A DNA stretch of 10,760 bases, taken from assembly GCA_947303825.1 (NCBI GenBank), contig CAMYZK010000052.1:1-10760 (forward strand), in the 5' to 3' direction. The DNA is from an uncultured Prevotella sp. (lineage in GTDB: Bacteria > Bacteroidota > Bacteroidia > Bacteroidales > Bacteroidaceae). The notes under the pieces are model-generated. The model had not been told where the DNA came from. It was given only the letters and a program-made list of their open reading frames with translations, and did no database searches. Positions 1 to 9,400 of this stretch are shown one piece after another. Numbering within the stretch: the first letter of the stretch is position 1; every line of letters starts with the position of its first letter. A program made the position numbers and the translations under genes.

Positions 1-329
1 TTGCCCATATAGCCCATAGGGAAGCGCTCGCAGCAGTTGGCCACCACCTGACCGCCGGCCGTGGGCAGCCACTCCGACGGGATATTGTCCATGAAGTAGA
101 AGATGCTGTCGGCCTCTATCTGCGCTATATATTTCTGTATGTCCTCAGTGAGCGACCGCGTATTCTTCTTATACTCATAGTTCAGGGTATAGTAGTCGTT
201 CTCTATGGTCTCTACTTCGCCATAGCCTTTGTCTTCCTCTTTTTCCACCCACTCATCCATGGAGAGCGTGCATCCCGTGAGCAAGAGCAGCAGCAAGGAC
301 AGCATTGGGAAGTTTGCAAACTTTTTCAT
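1..329 (-). CDS. Acidic lipoprotein, N-terminal part (3' end outside window)
   Basis: Only the first 109 codons are present; the frame is still open at the left edge. The leader MKKFANFPMLSLLLLLLTGC is a textbook lipoprotein signal with Cys20 as the anchor. The mature start is acidic (MDEWVEKEED), consistent with a surface-directed lipoprotein. An acidic, Tyr-rich stretch follows (ENDYYTLNYEYKKN), then a likely helix (SLTEDIQKYIAQIEA), then FYFMDNIPSEWLPTAGGQVV, which resembles the start of a beta domain seen in other Bacteroidota exported proteins (recalled pattern, weak). A Cys-Cys pair lies in VANCCERF near the edge. The start at 329 is the only ATG that keeps the whole signal, and it lies 53 bases after the stop of the BIG2 lipoprotein gene, so it is probably the next gene of the same operon. 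I do not recognise the full product. Confidence 0.85.
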   Translation of the reverse strand, partial: MKKFANFPMLSLLLLLLTGCTLSMDEWVEKEEDKGYGEVETIENDYYTLNYEYKKNTRSLTEDIQKYIAQIEADSIFYFMDNIPSEWLPTAGGQVVANCCERFPMGYMG

Positions 330-382
330 ATTATCGGCTTTTTTGTGTTCTTTGTGAAATAACAGACTTATTAACCAAGACA
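330..382 (-). other. Short leader between the two lipoprotein genes
   Basis: This 53-base gap is AT-rich. It ends on the coding strand with CACAAAAAAGCCGATAAT before the ATG, the usual AT-rich leader of Bacteroidota without a Shine-Dalgarno site. An imperfect five-base stem (AATAA / TTATT) is present but too weak to call a terminator. I see no clear promoter, so read-through from the upstream gene is the simplest view. Confidence 0.4.
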
Positions 383-1063
383 TCAGAGGCTCAGGCTGAA
401 CAGGTTGGACAGCGTGCCATGGGCCTCACCGTCGTAATCTATGGTCTGCGGGAACTCCTCGTAGCGCAGCTGCTGCTTGTAGTAGACCCGGAAGGTTACC
501 GTCTCGTCGACACCTTCTGGATCAATATAGCGAATGTCGCTGCCCACGCGGAAGCGCACGTACTGGCGGCCTTTCCACTCCAAGACCTCCCCTACTCCTC
601 GCATCTCGTCACCGACGAAGGCTCCTAGAATCATCGTCTCCGGATTGAAGGGCTGTCCATGCACCGTAACATTGGCATAGACCATCATCTCGTATGGATA
701 GTCGCGGCAGGTGCTTTCCCAGCGGCGCATCACATTAACGTAACAGCTGTCTTCAAGCTGGCGTGACACGCTGATGGCCTTGACCAACGCCCAGCCCTCG
801 CCAACGCCTGTAAACACATTGTTGCTGATGCTGAGCACGGTGTCGGCACTCGATGTCCAGTAGACATCGGAGATGGCAATGGACTCAGGCTTGATGTCGG
901 GCTGCAAGGTAAACTGGTCGCCCACCATGATGTAGAGGGTATCGCGGCCAAGAGCCATCTCGACGGCAGCCACCTCATCCTCGTCAATCTCCATCAGCCC
1001 GCAGGAACCCATTGTCAGGGCAGCCACGAGCATCATGGCTATTCTTGCTGTCTTCTTCATCAT
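383..1063 (-). CDS. BIG2-domain lipoprotein
   Basis: The product is 226 residues. The leader is MMKKTARIAMMLVAALTMGS with the lipobox MGSC, giving a lipid-modified Cys21 and membrane anchoring. The residues just after it (MEIDEDE) are strongly acidic, like lipoprotein export signals that carry Bacteroidota lipoproteins to the cell surface. Residues 38-112 fit a BIG2 bacterial Ig-like domain: DTLYIMVGDQFTL, a Pro-containing turn, VYWTSSADTVLSIS, FTGVGEGWALVKA, and a closing CYVNV strand. Residues 114-226 form a second beta domain with ANVTV, LGAFVGDEMRGV and FRVYYKQ, a pattern I recall from other Bacteroidota exported proteins. Its role is unknown to me. The gene overlaps the FnIII stop by four bases (ATGA), and a second in-frame ATG at 1060 is also possible, so the two are probably translationally coupled. 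No catalytic residues are evident; a structural or binding role on the envelope is inference. Confidence 0.88.
   Translation of the reverse strand: MMKKTARIAMMLVAALTMGSCGLMEIDEDEVAAVEMALGRDTLYIMVGDQFTLQPDIKPESIAISDVYWTSSADTVLSISNNVFTGVGEGWALVKAISVSRQLEDSCYVNVMRRWESTCRDYPYEMMVYANVTVHGQPFNPETMILGAFVGDEMRGVGEVLEWKGRQYVRFRVGSDIRYIDPEGVDETVTFRVYYKQQLRYEEFPQTIDYDGEAHGTLSNLFSLSL
1060..1063 (-). promoter_or_regulatory. ATGA stop/start overlap between FnIII and BIG2 genes
   Basis: On the minus strand the FnIII protein ends ...GTT AAA TGA, and the TGA shares bases with the ATG of the next gene, which reads ATG ATG AAG. If the first ATG is used the overlap is four bases; with the second ATG it is one base. 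Either arrangement usually means re-initiation by the terminating ribosome, so the two proteins are likely made in linked amounts. No separate ribosome binding site stands out. Confidence 0.8.
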
Positions 1064-3366
1064 TTAACAGGAGCTTTAATGGTTACAATGTTTGAAGGCT
1101 CACTCTCACGCCCGTCTTCCATCTGTATCTGGATATAGTAGTGGGCGGTCTCGCCTGCATTCAGCAGGAAGTCGGTAAAGTCGCGCTCACTGGGTTCGGC
1201 AGAGAGCAGGAACTTGAAGCGGTCGTCGTCAGGACCCTGACGCCAGATGCAGAAATACCAGTCTTTACCCTCGGGCAGCTTAGAAGCTTCCCACGCCAGG
1301 CGCGTCATCTTCTTGTCCTCATCGTAGCTGGCAAAGAGCTTGATAGGTGCCTCGAATACCGTCTCACCGACAAAGCGTGTACAGAACTGAAGGCTCAGGC
1401 CACTGCTGACGCCAGAGAAGTTGAACGACTCGACGGCATAGACATACTCCTCGTCGCTATTGACCGGCGGAACATCGGTAAAGTCGATATAGTTGTTTTT
1501 GGCCTTCACCGAGTCGCCATCGCAGCGACGCAGCAGCGTCCACTCCTTGTCGCTGTCTATAAGACGGCGATAGACGTTATGGTAGGCCATCTGCTCGTCG
1601 CTACCCACAATCCAGTGCATGTATATGCCCTTACCATCGACATAGCTGGAGTCGAGGTGGGCAACGGTGGGCGGAACGGCCGATGGACGCAGGACCTGCA
1701 GCATGTCGGAGAACTCGCCAACGTTGGTGGAGTAGTCTACCGCGCGTACCTTATAGTAAATATATTTCTGGTTGACGTCGACAGCAACGGTATCGACGAA
1801 GACGGTGTCACCAGTGACAATACCGTTTTTCCGCGCCATGAACTCATGGGTGGAGTCGTTGGCGAAGACCACCTCGTAGTAGTCGATGTCGTCGCTAACC
1901 AGCGGATGCCATGAGAGGGTAATCAGTCCGTAACTGTTCTCGGAGGTGTCGGGGTCTAAGACTATGGATGTCTCTGCCCTGAGGCCTGTAGGGGGCTCAG
2001 GAGCCTTCATGTCGCTGACACGTAGCAGCTGCGGAATGGAGTAGCTCACGTTCTGTGCCGTGTCGTAGGCTGCCATGACAAGCTGTCCAGTGACAAGATT
2101 GGTCACATCGACAGTTACCATCGTGTCGGTAGGTGCCAGAGGCTTGTCTACCAGCGGACGCCACTTGCCTTCGGTGATACGCTCGTGGAAGTACATGGGA
2201 ACACAGCCCACGAAGTCGGCTTCGAGGGTATCCTTCACAAAGTGGATATTGGCAAAGACCTCCTTGCTGGGATCGTCTTCATTGCGGCGGTCTATCTCTA
2301 TCCATGTGAGGCGTGGCGGAGTGGGAGGCACCATGTCTTTGATGGTGACGGAGTGTACCGGCGAGGGGCTGGTGAGCTCGCCGAAGGGGTCGTGGGCAAA
2401 GACGCGGTACTCGTAGGTGCCGGGCTTGTCAACATGGTCACTGAAGAAACAGTCGCCACCCGTCACACCGTTCATGATGATGTACGGACGCTGTGTGAGC
2501 CGCTGCCACTTTCCGCCTGCCTCGCGACGCTCCACCTCATAGCTGGAGAACACACGGTCTTCCCATGTGATGAAGATGCCGTTGGGATAGGAGATGGAGT
2601 CGCTGAGCTGCACGTCGAAAGGCTCCGGCTTGAACTTCACGTTCTGCACGCTGTCCTTCACGCCCACACGAATGGGCACTCGGTTGGTAGAGTCGTAGAC
2701 GGCGGGTCTCACAAAATAGCTGTAGTAGCTGCCTTTCTTGGCTGTGCGGTCAACAAAGCGCATGGCCAGACGGTTGGCCAAGTCCTGACGCCACTCGCTG
2801 GTCAGCACTGCCACACCATACTGCAACTGCTGATCCTGGCTTATCTCGTAGAACGAACCCATGGAGCCTTCCTCGTCCTTTGTCTGGTCGGGAGTCATCT
2901 GGTCAAGGTTGTAGAGCGACCCCATGGCCAAGCCTGCAATGGAGTCATCCTCAGGATAGAGGGCACGGAACTCGTCGAGCGTAGCCGGCTTGAGCCCCAA
3001 GACGAGGGTGTCCTCCTCCATGGTCTTCTCGTCCATACGGACAATGGTGATGCCCACACGATTAAGGTACTTCCACGCCACATAGTCGTCTACTGCCCAT
3101 CGCAGCACCACAGAGTCGCCATAGGAGCGGGTCATCAGATTGATTTTTGCCCGCATGTCAGTGCGCTGCTTTGCCTTCAGCTCTTCATAGAAGGCAGTGG
3201 TGTCGCGTATCTCGCCTGGCAGGTATTTCATAACGATGTCGGTATCCTTATCGTCGGGGGTGGCATGGCCTGCTTTACCGATTCCGCCAGTAAAAGCCAT
3301 GCTGATAGAAGTACCGGCAAGAACCAGAACGGTGAATAGGGCAGGTATGTTTATTTTCCTTTTCAT
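1060..3366 (-). CDS. Secreted multi-domain fibronectin type III protein
   Basis: The product is 768 residues. I chose the ATG at 3366 because it opens a clean signal peptide: MKRK, then a hydrophobic core IPALFTVLVLAGTS, then SMA with likely cleavage near residue 24. The frame extends upstream to a TTG at 3417, but that lies in the heptamer repeat and would put a charged leader before the signal. Residues 75-240 form an N-terminal module starting with YGDSVVLRW and containing an acidic insert (about 110-175). FnIII-like units follow at about 248-343, 345-450 (degenerate), 453-559, 562-663 and 668-764. They show the usual pattern: Pro-rich linkers (VPPTPP, APEPP), a mid-domain Trp (ITLSWHP, IYMHW, RLAWE) and a Tyr-x-Tyr-x-Val/Ala strand (YEYRVFA, IYYKVRAVD, YVYAVES). 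There is no lipobox, membrane anchor or type IX C-terminal domain. It sits between the giant gene and two lipoproteins, so it probably binds one of them. From memory, giants of this type often have an FnIII neighbour in Bacteroidota; this is unverified. Confidence 0.88.
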   Translation of the reverse strand: MKRKINIPALFTVLVLAGTSISMAFTGGIGKAGHATPDDKDTDIVMKYLPGEIRDTTAFYEELKAKQRTDMRAKINLMTRSYGDSVVLRWAVDDYVAWKYLNRVGITIVRMDEKTMEEDTLVLGLKPATLDEFRALYPEDDSIAGLAMGSLYNLDQMTPDQTKDEEGSMGSFYEISQDQQLQYGVAVLTSEWRQDLANRLAMRFVDRTAKKGSYYSYFVRPAVYDSTNRVPIRVGVKDSVQNVKFKPEPFDVQLSDSISYPNGIFITWEDRVFSSYEVERREAGGKWQRLTQRPYIIMNGVTGGDCFFSDHVDKPGTYEYRVFAHDPFGELTSPSPVHSVTIKDMVPPTPPRLTWIEIDRRNEDDPSKEVFANIHFVKDTLEADFVGCVPMYFHERITEGKWRPLVDKPLAPTDTMVTVDVTNLVTGQLVMAAYDTAQNVSYSIPQLLRVSDMKAPEPPTGLRAETSIVLDPDTSENSYGLITLSWHPLVSDDIDYYEVVFANDSTHEFMARKNGIVTGDTVFVDTVAVDVNQKYIYYKVRAVDYSTNVGEFSDMLQVLRPSAVPPTVAHLDSSYVDGKGIYMHWIVGSDEQMAYHNVYRRLIDSDKEWTLLRRCDGDSVKAKNNYIDFTDVPPVNSDEEYVYAVESFNFSGVSSGLSLQFCTRFVGETVFEAPIKLFASYDEDKKMTRLAWEASKLPEGKDWYFCIWRQGPDDDRFKFLLSAEPSERDFTDFLLNAGETAHYYIQIQMEDGRESEPSNIVTIKAPVK

Positions 3367-3406
3367 TTTTCTGAATATGATAGGTTCTACATTCAATCTT
3401 CGACGT

Positions 3407-3459
3407 TCAATGGTCAATGGTCAATGGTCAATGCTCAATGGTCAATGGTCAATGGTCAA
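3407..3459. repeat. Intergenic heptanucleotide tandem array (TCAATGG)
   Basis: Seven head-to-tail copies of TCAATGG on the plus strand (CCATTGA on the minus, coding strand) plus a partial eighth (TCAAC). The fourth copy is TCAATGC. The array starts within a few bases of the giant gene's stop codon and fills over half of the 95-base gap before the FnIII gene. A six-base inverted repeat brackets it: GACGTT at 3402-3407 and AACGTC at 3458-3463, the latter overlapping the stop codon. From memory, heptamers of this kind are common between genes in Prevotella and Bacteroides. Copy number could change the spacing, and perhaps the mRNA structure, between the two genes; that effect is inference. Confidence 0.95.
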
Positions 3460-3461
3460 CG

Positions 3462-6400
3462 TCACTTAAAGAGATACGTCAGCGGATAGTTCAGGGTGAA
3501 GGTGTAGAGCGGGCTTTCGCCGAAGGCACTCTGGTTGACCGTATACTGACAGTTCACGAAGTCGTAGGCGTTGACACGGTAGGTGCTGAACTTGGCACTT
3601 GTCATGCGCTTCCATTCGGTAGTGGAGTTCAAGAAGTTACAGCGTCCGTGTCTGTTCTTCTTGTTCATCGAGTCGCCTGTCACATACTCAGTGCCCAGGA
3701 AGTCGCAGAACACCCACTCTGACATAGCCTCATGTCCACGTGCAGTCTTGTAAGACTTCGCGGCAGAAGAATAGCCCTTCAGAGTGCCCCAAGCAGTAAG
3801 CTTCTTCTTTGCACCCTTGTTCTGCAGCATAGAGCCCCAGACAATCGGGAACTGATAGGCAGGAATCATGATTGACGCATTGTCGTAAGATGCAGTACAA
3901 TAAGTACCCACACGGCTGGAATACCAGTTCTCCATGCCATTGGCCTCGCCAGTAAAGCTCTTGTTGTCGTGGTCTATCTTGTCTATCTGCCTGCTGTACC
4001 TGAATATCTCATTGTCTATTTTATAACTGAGCAGGTAGGGATGGTACATGTCTATCAGGTAGTTCCATACCTTGATGTAATCATAACTGCTAGGCCTGTA
4101 GGTGTTGGCGCGTGGCAGTCCGCCGAAGAAGTAAGTGTACTTGGCATCGTCCTGCTGAGCCAACGGGTAGTCGGCACTCTTGCTCCACTGTGCCCTGTCA
4201 TAGATGGAGAGCTTCTTGATGGTGTTGCGGTCGGTATTGGCAGTATAGGCCAGACCGTTGGCCGACAGCTTACCCTCAAAGACACCACCCTTGTCGGTGT
4301 ATATCAGCGACTGAGCCGTAGTGACATCCAGAGCTATACGGTCGGCGTCGAACTCCCATCCACCCAGGAAGGCGTAGTCGGCCAGATAGGCTATATGGTA
4401 GTACGGGTCGTAGCGGCGGTACTGATAGCCGTTGAGGAAGTCGATGTCGAGTGCCAGGTTGTAGTTGGTAATAGCAGGCGGATTATCCTTCTCGAAATAC
4501 ACGTTGTCGATACGGGCACCCACGAAGGGTTTCTCGTATTGTATGGAATAGCCATTGTTGCCGGTCTTCCAGTTAGAGCCATACGTATAGACGCGCAGGT
4601 TCACAAGCTCTGTCGTTTCTACAGTAGCCTTGCCGCTGACAGTCTTCGACACCTCGTATTCCAGCTTCAGATTATAGTTAGACCCCAGACTGTAGCCTGT
4701 AAGGTCGGACTGCGGTGTCATGTTACAGGTGCTGCTGGTAGTAACCCACTTGTTGCTGCGCTCGCAAATCTTCTTTGAGCCAGAGTAGAGACGCCAGTAG
4801 AGCTTACCCTTCTTAAACGATGTCTTGCTAAGGTCGGTAGTCAGGGCGATATTGGGTCTCCTCATGTCGTGTTCATGGACTATAAAGCTATTGGTATTCT
4901 TCAGGCTGTTGTAATACGACGGGTAGGCAATGGCCAAATAGTCTTGCAACTCGGGGCAGTCGCCAATGGCCTTGGTAGAGCCGGTGCGGAAGTAGTAGGT
5001 CTTGCTCTGCGACCAAGCCTTGTTGACGTATCTCTTCAACGACTGGTCATAGTTCAGCGGGTCTACCTCCCTACCATTTTGTATCTCCTTCGCATATCCC
5101 GTAACCGTCATCATGTAGTAACGGTTGGCATTAAGCTGGGTGATGTCGAGCAGGTTGTTGGTACCGTCACTGCTCTTGATGTAGAAGGTACGCTTGCTGT
5201 CGGGATGATCCCTCTTATAGATGGTATTTGGCAGGCTCTTGTATTCCTTGACGGTTACCGAATAATTGGCTCCCGAGCGGAAGATAAACGTGCGGCTGGC
5301 CTGTGCCTCAAGGTCACTGGCATCACCATCGTAGTTCTTGCGCATACGTGCCAGCTCTGTCTGATCGAGCACACGGAACGGCTGTTCGAGCGGAGCCTGC
5401 GTATAAAGGTACGGACGTGTGAGCAGCTTGGGGTCGATGGCGTTATCTTCCTTCCAGCCCAGTTCCTTGTCGGCATATCCTATGCTCAAGTCGCCGAAGA
5501 GCTCGAAGTTGTCGAGGGCGTTGCCATAGAACAGGTCACAGTTCTTACCACACTCGAAGGAGAACTTACGGTTGACGTTGACGAGTCCACCGAAGAGGCG
5601 CAGCTTGACGCGGGCCTCGCCGTCGAAATGGCTGGGCTTCGGTCCCTGCATGCGGAACACACCTCCGATGGCTGCGTCGGCCACGTCGAAGTCCTTCTTC
5701 CAGAAGCCGAGGTTTATCCTCAGACCGAACTTCGCAAAGAGGTAGGCGTAGAGCTGTCCGTAGCCGTACCAGCCCTTGTAACCCGGCGACCCGGAGATGT
5801 TGGTACAATAGACATTGCTGGGCAACTTGATGATAGAAATGTCGAAGCCTGCAGTGGCACCTGTGTAGAGGTAGAAGATACCGAGGTCTACATTGATGTA
5901 GCCCCATACCTGTGCACCGAACATCACACCACCGCCAATCTGCTTGATCTGGTCGTTGAACTCCTTCATGGAGGTCTCGCGGGCACGGTTAGCCTTGCTT
6001 ACGTCGGCTCCCTCGATACCCTTGCCGTCACCACCTCCGTTGAGGAACTTGCGGATGTCCTGCGGGATGTCGGGCAGCTTGCCGTTGTTAGGCAGCTCAT
6101 TACCCAGGCAAACGTAGCCATTGGCACCGAAGTCAACGCTGACAATCTTCGACTTGAACTTCAGGTAGGTGTACGAGCAACGCTTCTGGAAGTCGGGTTC
6201 GCCGAGGTAGAGGTGCCAGTGCGGCTTGCTATAGGAAGTGCCCTTCTCCTTCCACGTCACCTTGACCTGCAGGGAGATGTGTGCACCCATAGAGGCGGAG
6301 CAGGAAGAGCCGTTCTTAGAAGCCTTCGACTTGTCGGGCGTGCCCTCCTTCTCGTCCATGTCCTTGAGCGAGCCTGTCGGATCCATCTTCTTCAGTGCCT

Positions 6401-9400
6401 GGTAGCCGCTGTTCAGCTTCTTCTTCAGGTCGCCGAGCTTACCACTCATGCCCACGGTGCCGGCAGCAGCGGCAGCGATGGTCTCGGCATCGGCCTTGGC
6501 ATCGACAGTGATGTCTACCTGCAGATACTTCGTAGAGTTGTTGTTTTCGTATATCAGGTTGGCCTGTGCCTTGACAAGGCCGCTGACAGCCTCTATACTT
6601 CCATTGAACAGGAAGGTGGACAGACGCTTGTTCTTCGTGTCATAGATGACGGTCATCTCCATATCTGCCTTCAGCATAGACTGGCCGGCCGTCGTCGACA
6701 GGCCTAATCCTGCCACGACACCAATGAGTCCCTTCTGCGGCGTACAGCTGTCAGTGCCCTTACGACTACAGTTGTAGTAGAAGCCTGCTGTGATACTGTT
6801 GATGACCACGGGATCGCATCTCACGCCCACGTTGCTGGCCATCTTCGCATAGAAGAATCCGTAAGAGTAGGTAGAGCTGCCGCTCTTGTTCTTATAGTAG
6901 CCACCACTGGCGTCTACAGAGAAGAGGTCGCCCGGCATCTTGAACCTGATCTTGCCGGTATAGCCCTCCTTCGACTTGTCGTTCTTCTCAATGGTGAGGC
7001 TGCCGGAAAGTTCCATGCCGGCAAACTTGCTGTTAACGCTGACACTCTTGAACTCCGTCTTGTCGTAGCTCATCTTGATGCTCGAAAGCTTGGTCAGGTC
7101 GCTAGGCAGCGTGACATTGGCGTTGATGGTGATGCCGGCAGAAGCCCCCAGCTCAATACCGTCGATAAACTTGATAGAGCCCTGGATGTCGGCAGAGAGC
7201 TTCTTGTTGTTGTAGTTGAAGTTATACTTGTCGAGCGAGAACGTGAACGGGCCAAGCTTCTTCTCGGCAGAGGCCAGCGACCACTTACCTGTGTGGAAGT
7301 AGACCTTGCCGCTGGCAAAGGTAAACTCCTTGCCCTGCCACTTGATGCTACCCTTCAGGCTAGCGTTCTTAGCCTTCTTCTGCATGTCGCTTTCGTACTT
7401 CGACGTCCACGACGAGCTGCAGTTGGCAAGTCGCATGCCACAGAAGTGCACTCCCGGAATCTCAAACTTCATCGGGAGGCTGGAGTTCTTTATCTTATTG
7501 TTTAGGTAGCTTGTACCGCCGATGGTGATGTCGCCACCCATCATCAGCTCTACCTTTGTATCCTGACTGCTACCAGAGGGTACTGACTCCAGAAGGAAGT
7601 AGGTCTGGTCTTTGTTGAATTTAGCCTGAGCCAGGAAGAAGTCGAGCGAGAGCCCCTCCACCTGCTGGGTCTTGAAGATGACGGCATACTGGCCAGAGTT
7701 GCTGGTGTTCGACGTCATCTTCTTCATCTTACAGTCGTAACCTATCTTGCCGTCGAGTAGCGGTACGGCTATCTTTCCGTTGAAGCCGCAGTCGTTGAAG
7801 TTGTTCTGTATGAAGGAGGCGTAGACCTTGTCAAGGGTGAACTCCCAACCACCGACCTTACCTGTCTTGGCAGAAATGATGTTGGCAGCGCTGACGGCGA
7901 GCGTAGCTCCCGACTTGTCGAAGAACATGTTCTGCGCCTTTATCTCCAGGCGCTTGTCACCCTTCGTTCCTATCTCCAGCGCCTTGGGGAACTTGACACC
8001 TATCTCCTTGATGAACAGTCCCTGCCAGTCTTTGTCGCCAGTCACCTTATACGACTTTCCTTCCTTATCAGTCACGACACCCGTGAGGCCAGTCTTATTC
8101 TTGTCGTAGCCCTTGGGGAAGCTGCCCATCCTGTTAGAGTTGCGATAGTAGCTATGGTCGTAGACAATATCGGAGGCAGTGAACGTCCATCCAGGCAGAT
8201 CCTTGGCCTGGAACGGGTCGATGGTGATATCGTCAACCATCCAGTCGTCCCAGTCAGCAATGCTGGCCCTCACGTTGAGTATGGGGTTTTCTTTCGTCGG
8301 ACTACCGTTGTTATCCTTCACCAGACCAGGAATCTTCATGTCCATGTCTATGCCCAGGATTTCAAACTTGTCGTCGTGCCATGCAATGTATGTGCCATCC
8401 TCTGGCTCCAGCACATTCTTCGGAGCCTTGAAGGTCATCTCATACGATGACTTCGGGTCCTTGATGGTGAAGTCGGAGAGCAGGGCCACTGTTCCCGACT
8501 CTGGCAGCACGCGGTTGGGCGATATACACAGGCGCGGTGCTCCAAGCACAAGGATGTCGTTCTTAGTGTATTTGGAATTGGGCAGTGTGAACTCACCAAG
8601 CACATCCATCGTAGCGTGTGTGGCAGCGAACTTCATGCCCACAATCTGTATGTCTACCGGAGACTTGTTAATAGACTTAGGCAGAGCCAGCGGCATGTAG
8701 AGGTCTTTCACCTCGCCGGTGAGGAATGCGTTGACCACAGCCTGACCTTTCTTCACGTAGCCGTAATACTTAGCCAGGTCTATCTTCTTCGCAATGTCCT
8801 TCACCTTGCCGGTAGTGGCACTCTGCAACTCATTGGCGTAAGGTATGCCCGTGTCGCTGATGAGGTTGTCGATACCCCAGTCAGAGAAGAGCTTGTCAAC
8901 GACCTGAATACTGCTCAACTGCTCATTATTACTATAGGAGGCAGCTGTTCCGTCGTAGACATAATTCTCTGTATTTATCTTAAGGTCGTCGAACTTCACG
9001 CAGACATGTACCTTCATGCCCAAGGGCTGCCACAGCACATGGCCCTTGCCTTCCCAGGTGTCTTTCGCCTTGCCCGCCTTTATTTCGTCGATAGTCAGCT
9101 CATACTCGCCTATCTTCACCTTCTTGCCCTTCAGGTCGGATGCAGAAGCAGTAGTAGGCGTAGTGTTCTTGATGTCTATCATGTTAGAACACTGGAAGAA
9201 CTTCTTCGACAGCAGTTCAATGAGTGCGAAGTCCTTTATGTGTGTGCTGTCGCCCGTGAAGGCCACCGACGAACCCTTGGTGACAACGGGGTTGACACGC
9301 AGCACCATGTAGGTGCCGTTCTCCACCACGTCCTTTATCTTCTCCCAAGGAATGCTGTCTTCCAGCTCAGTGGTACGATTTCTGTATATAGGTTTGGTGG

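Noticed and set aside
330..382. Intrinsic terminator between the lipoprotein genes
   Set aside because: The only stem is five AT pairs with no following U-run on the coding strand.
2185..3339. Plus-strand open frame of 384 codons opposite the FnIII gene
   Set aside because: It is fully antisense to the FnIII protein, with no signal peptide or recognisable domain.
3367..3417. Upstream TTG start for the FnIII gene
   Set aside because: It lies in the heptamer array and would add 17 charged residues before a complete signal peptide that starts at the ATG at 3366.
3407..3459. CRISPR-like array
   Set aside because: The units are seven bases, directly adjacent, with no spacers.
3407..3459. TTGACC units acting as promoter -35 elements
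   Set aside because: No suitable Bacteroidota -7 element (TAnnTTTG) lies at the right distance; the TATCAT near 3377-3382 is badly spaced.
4869..6707. Plus-strand open frame of 612 codons opposite the giant gene
   Set aside because: It is antisense to a protein with clear domain features. Its translation is low in aromatic residues and has no signal or domain, as expected from the codon bias of the other strand.
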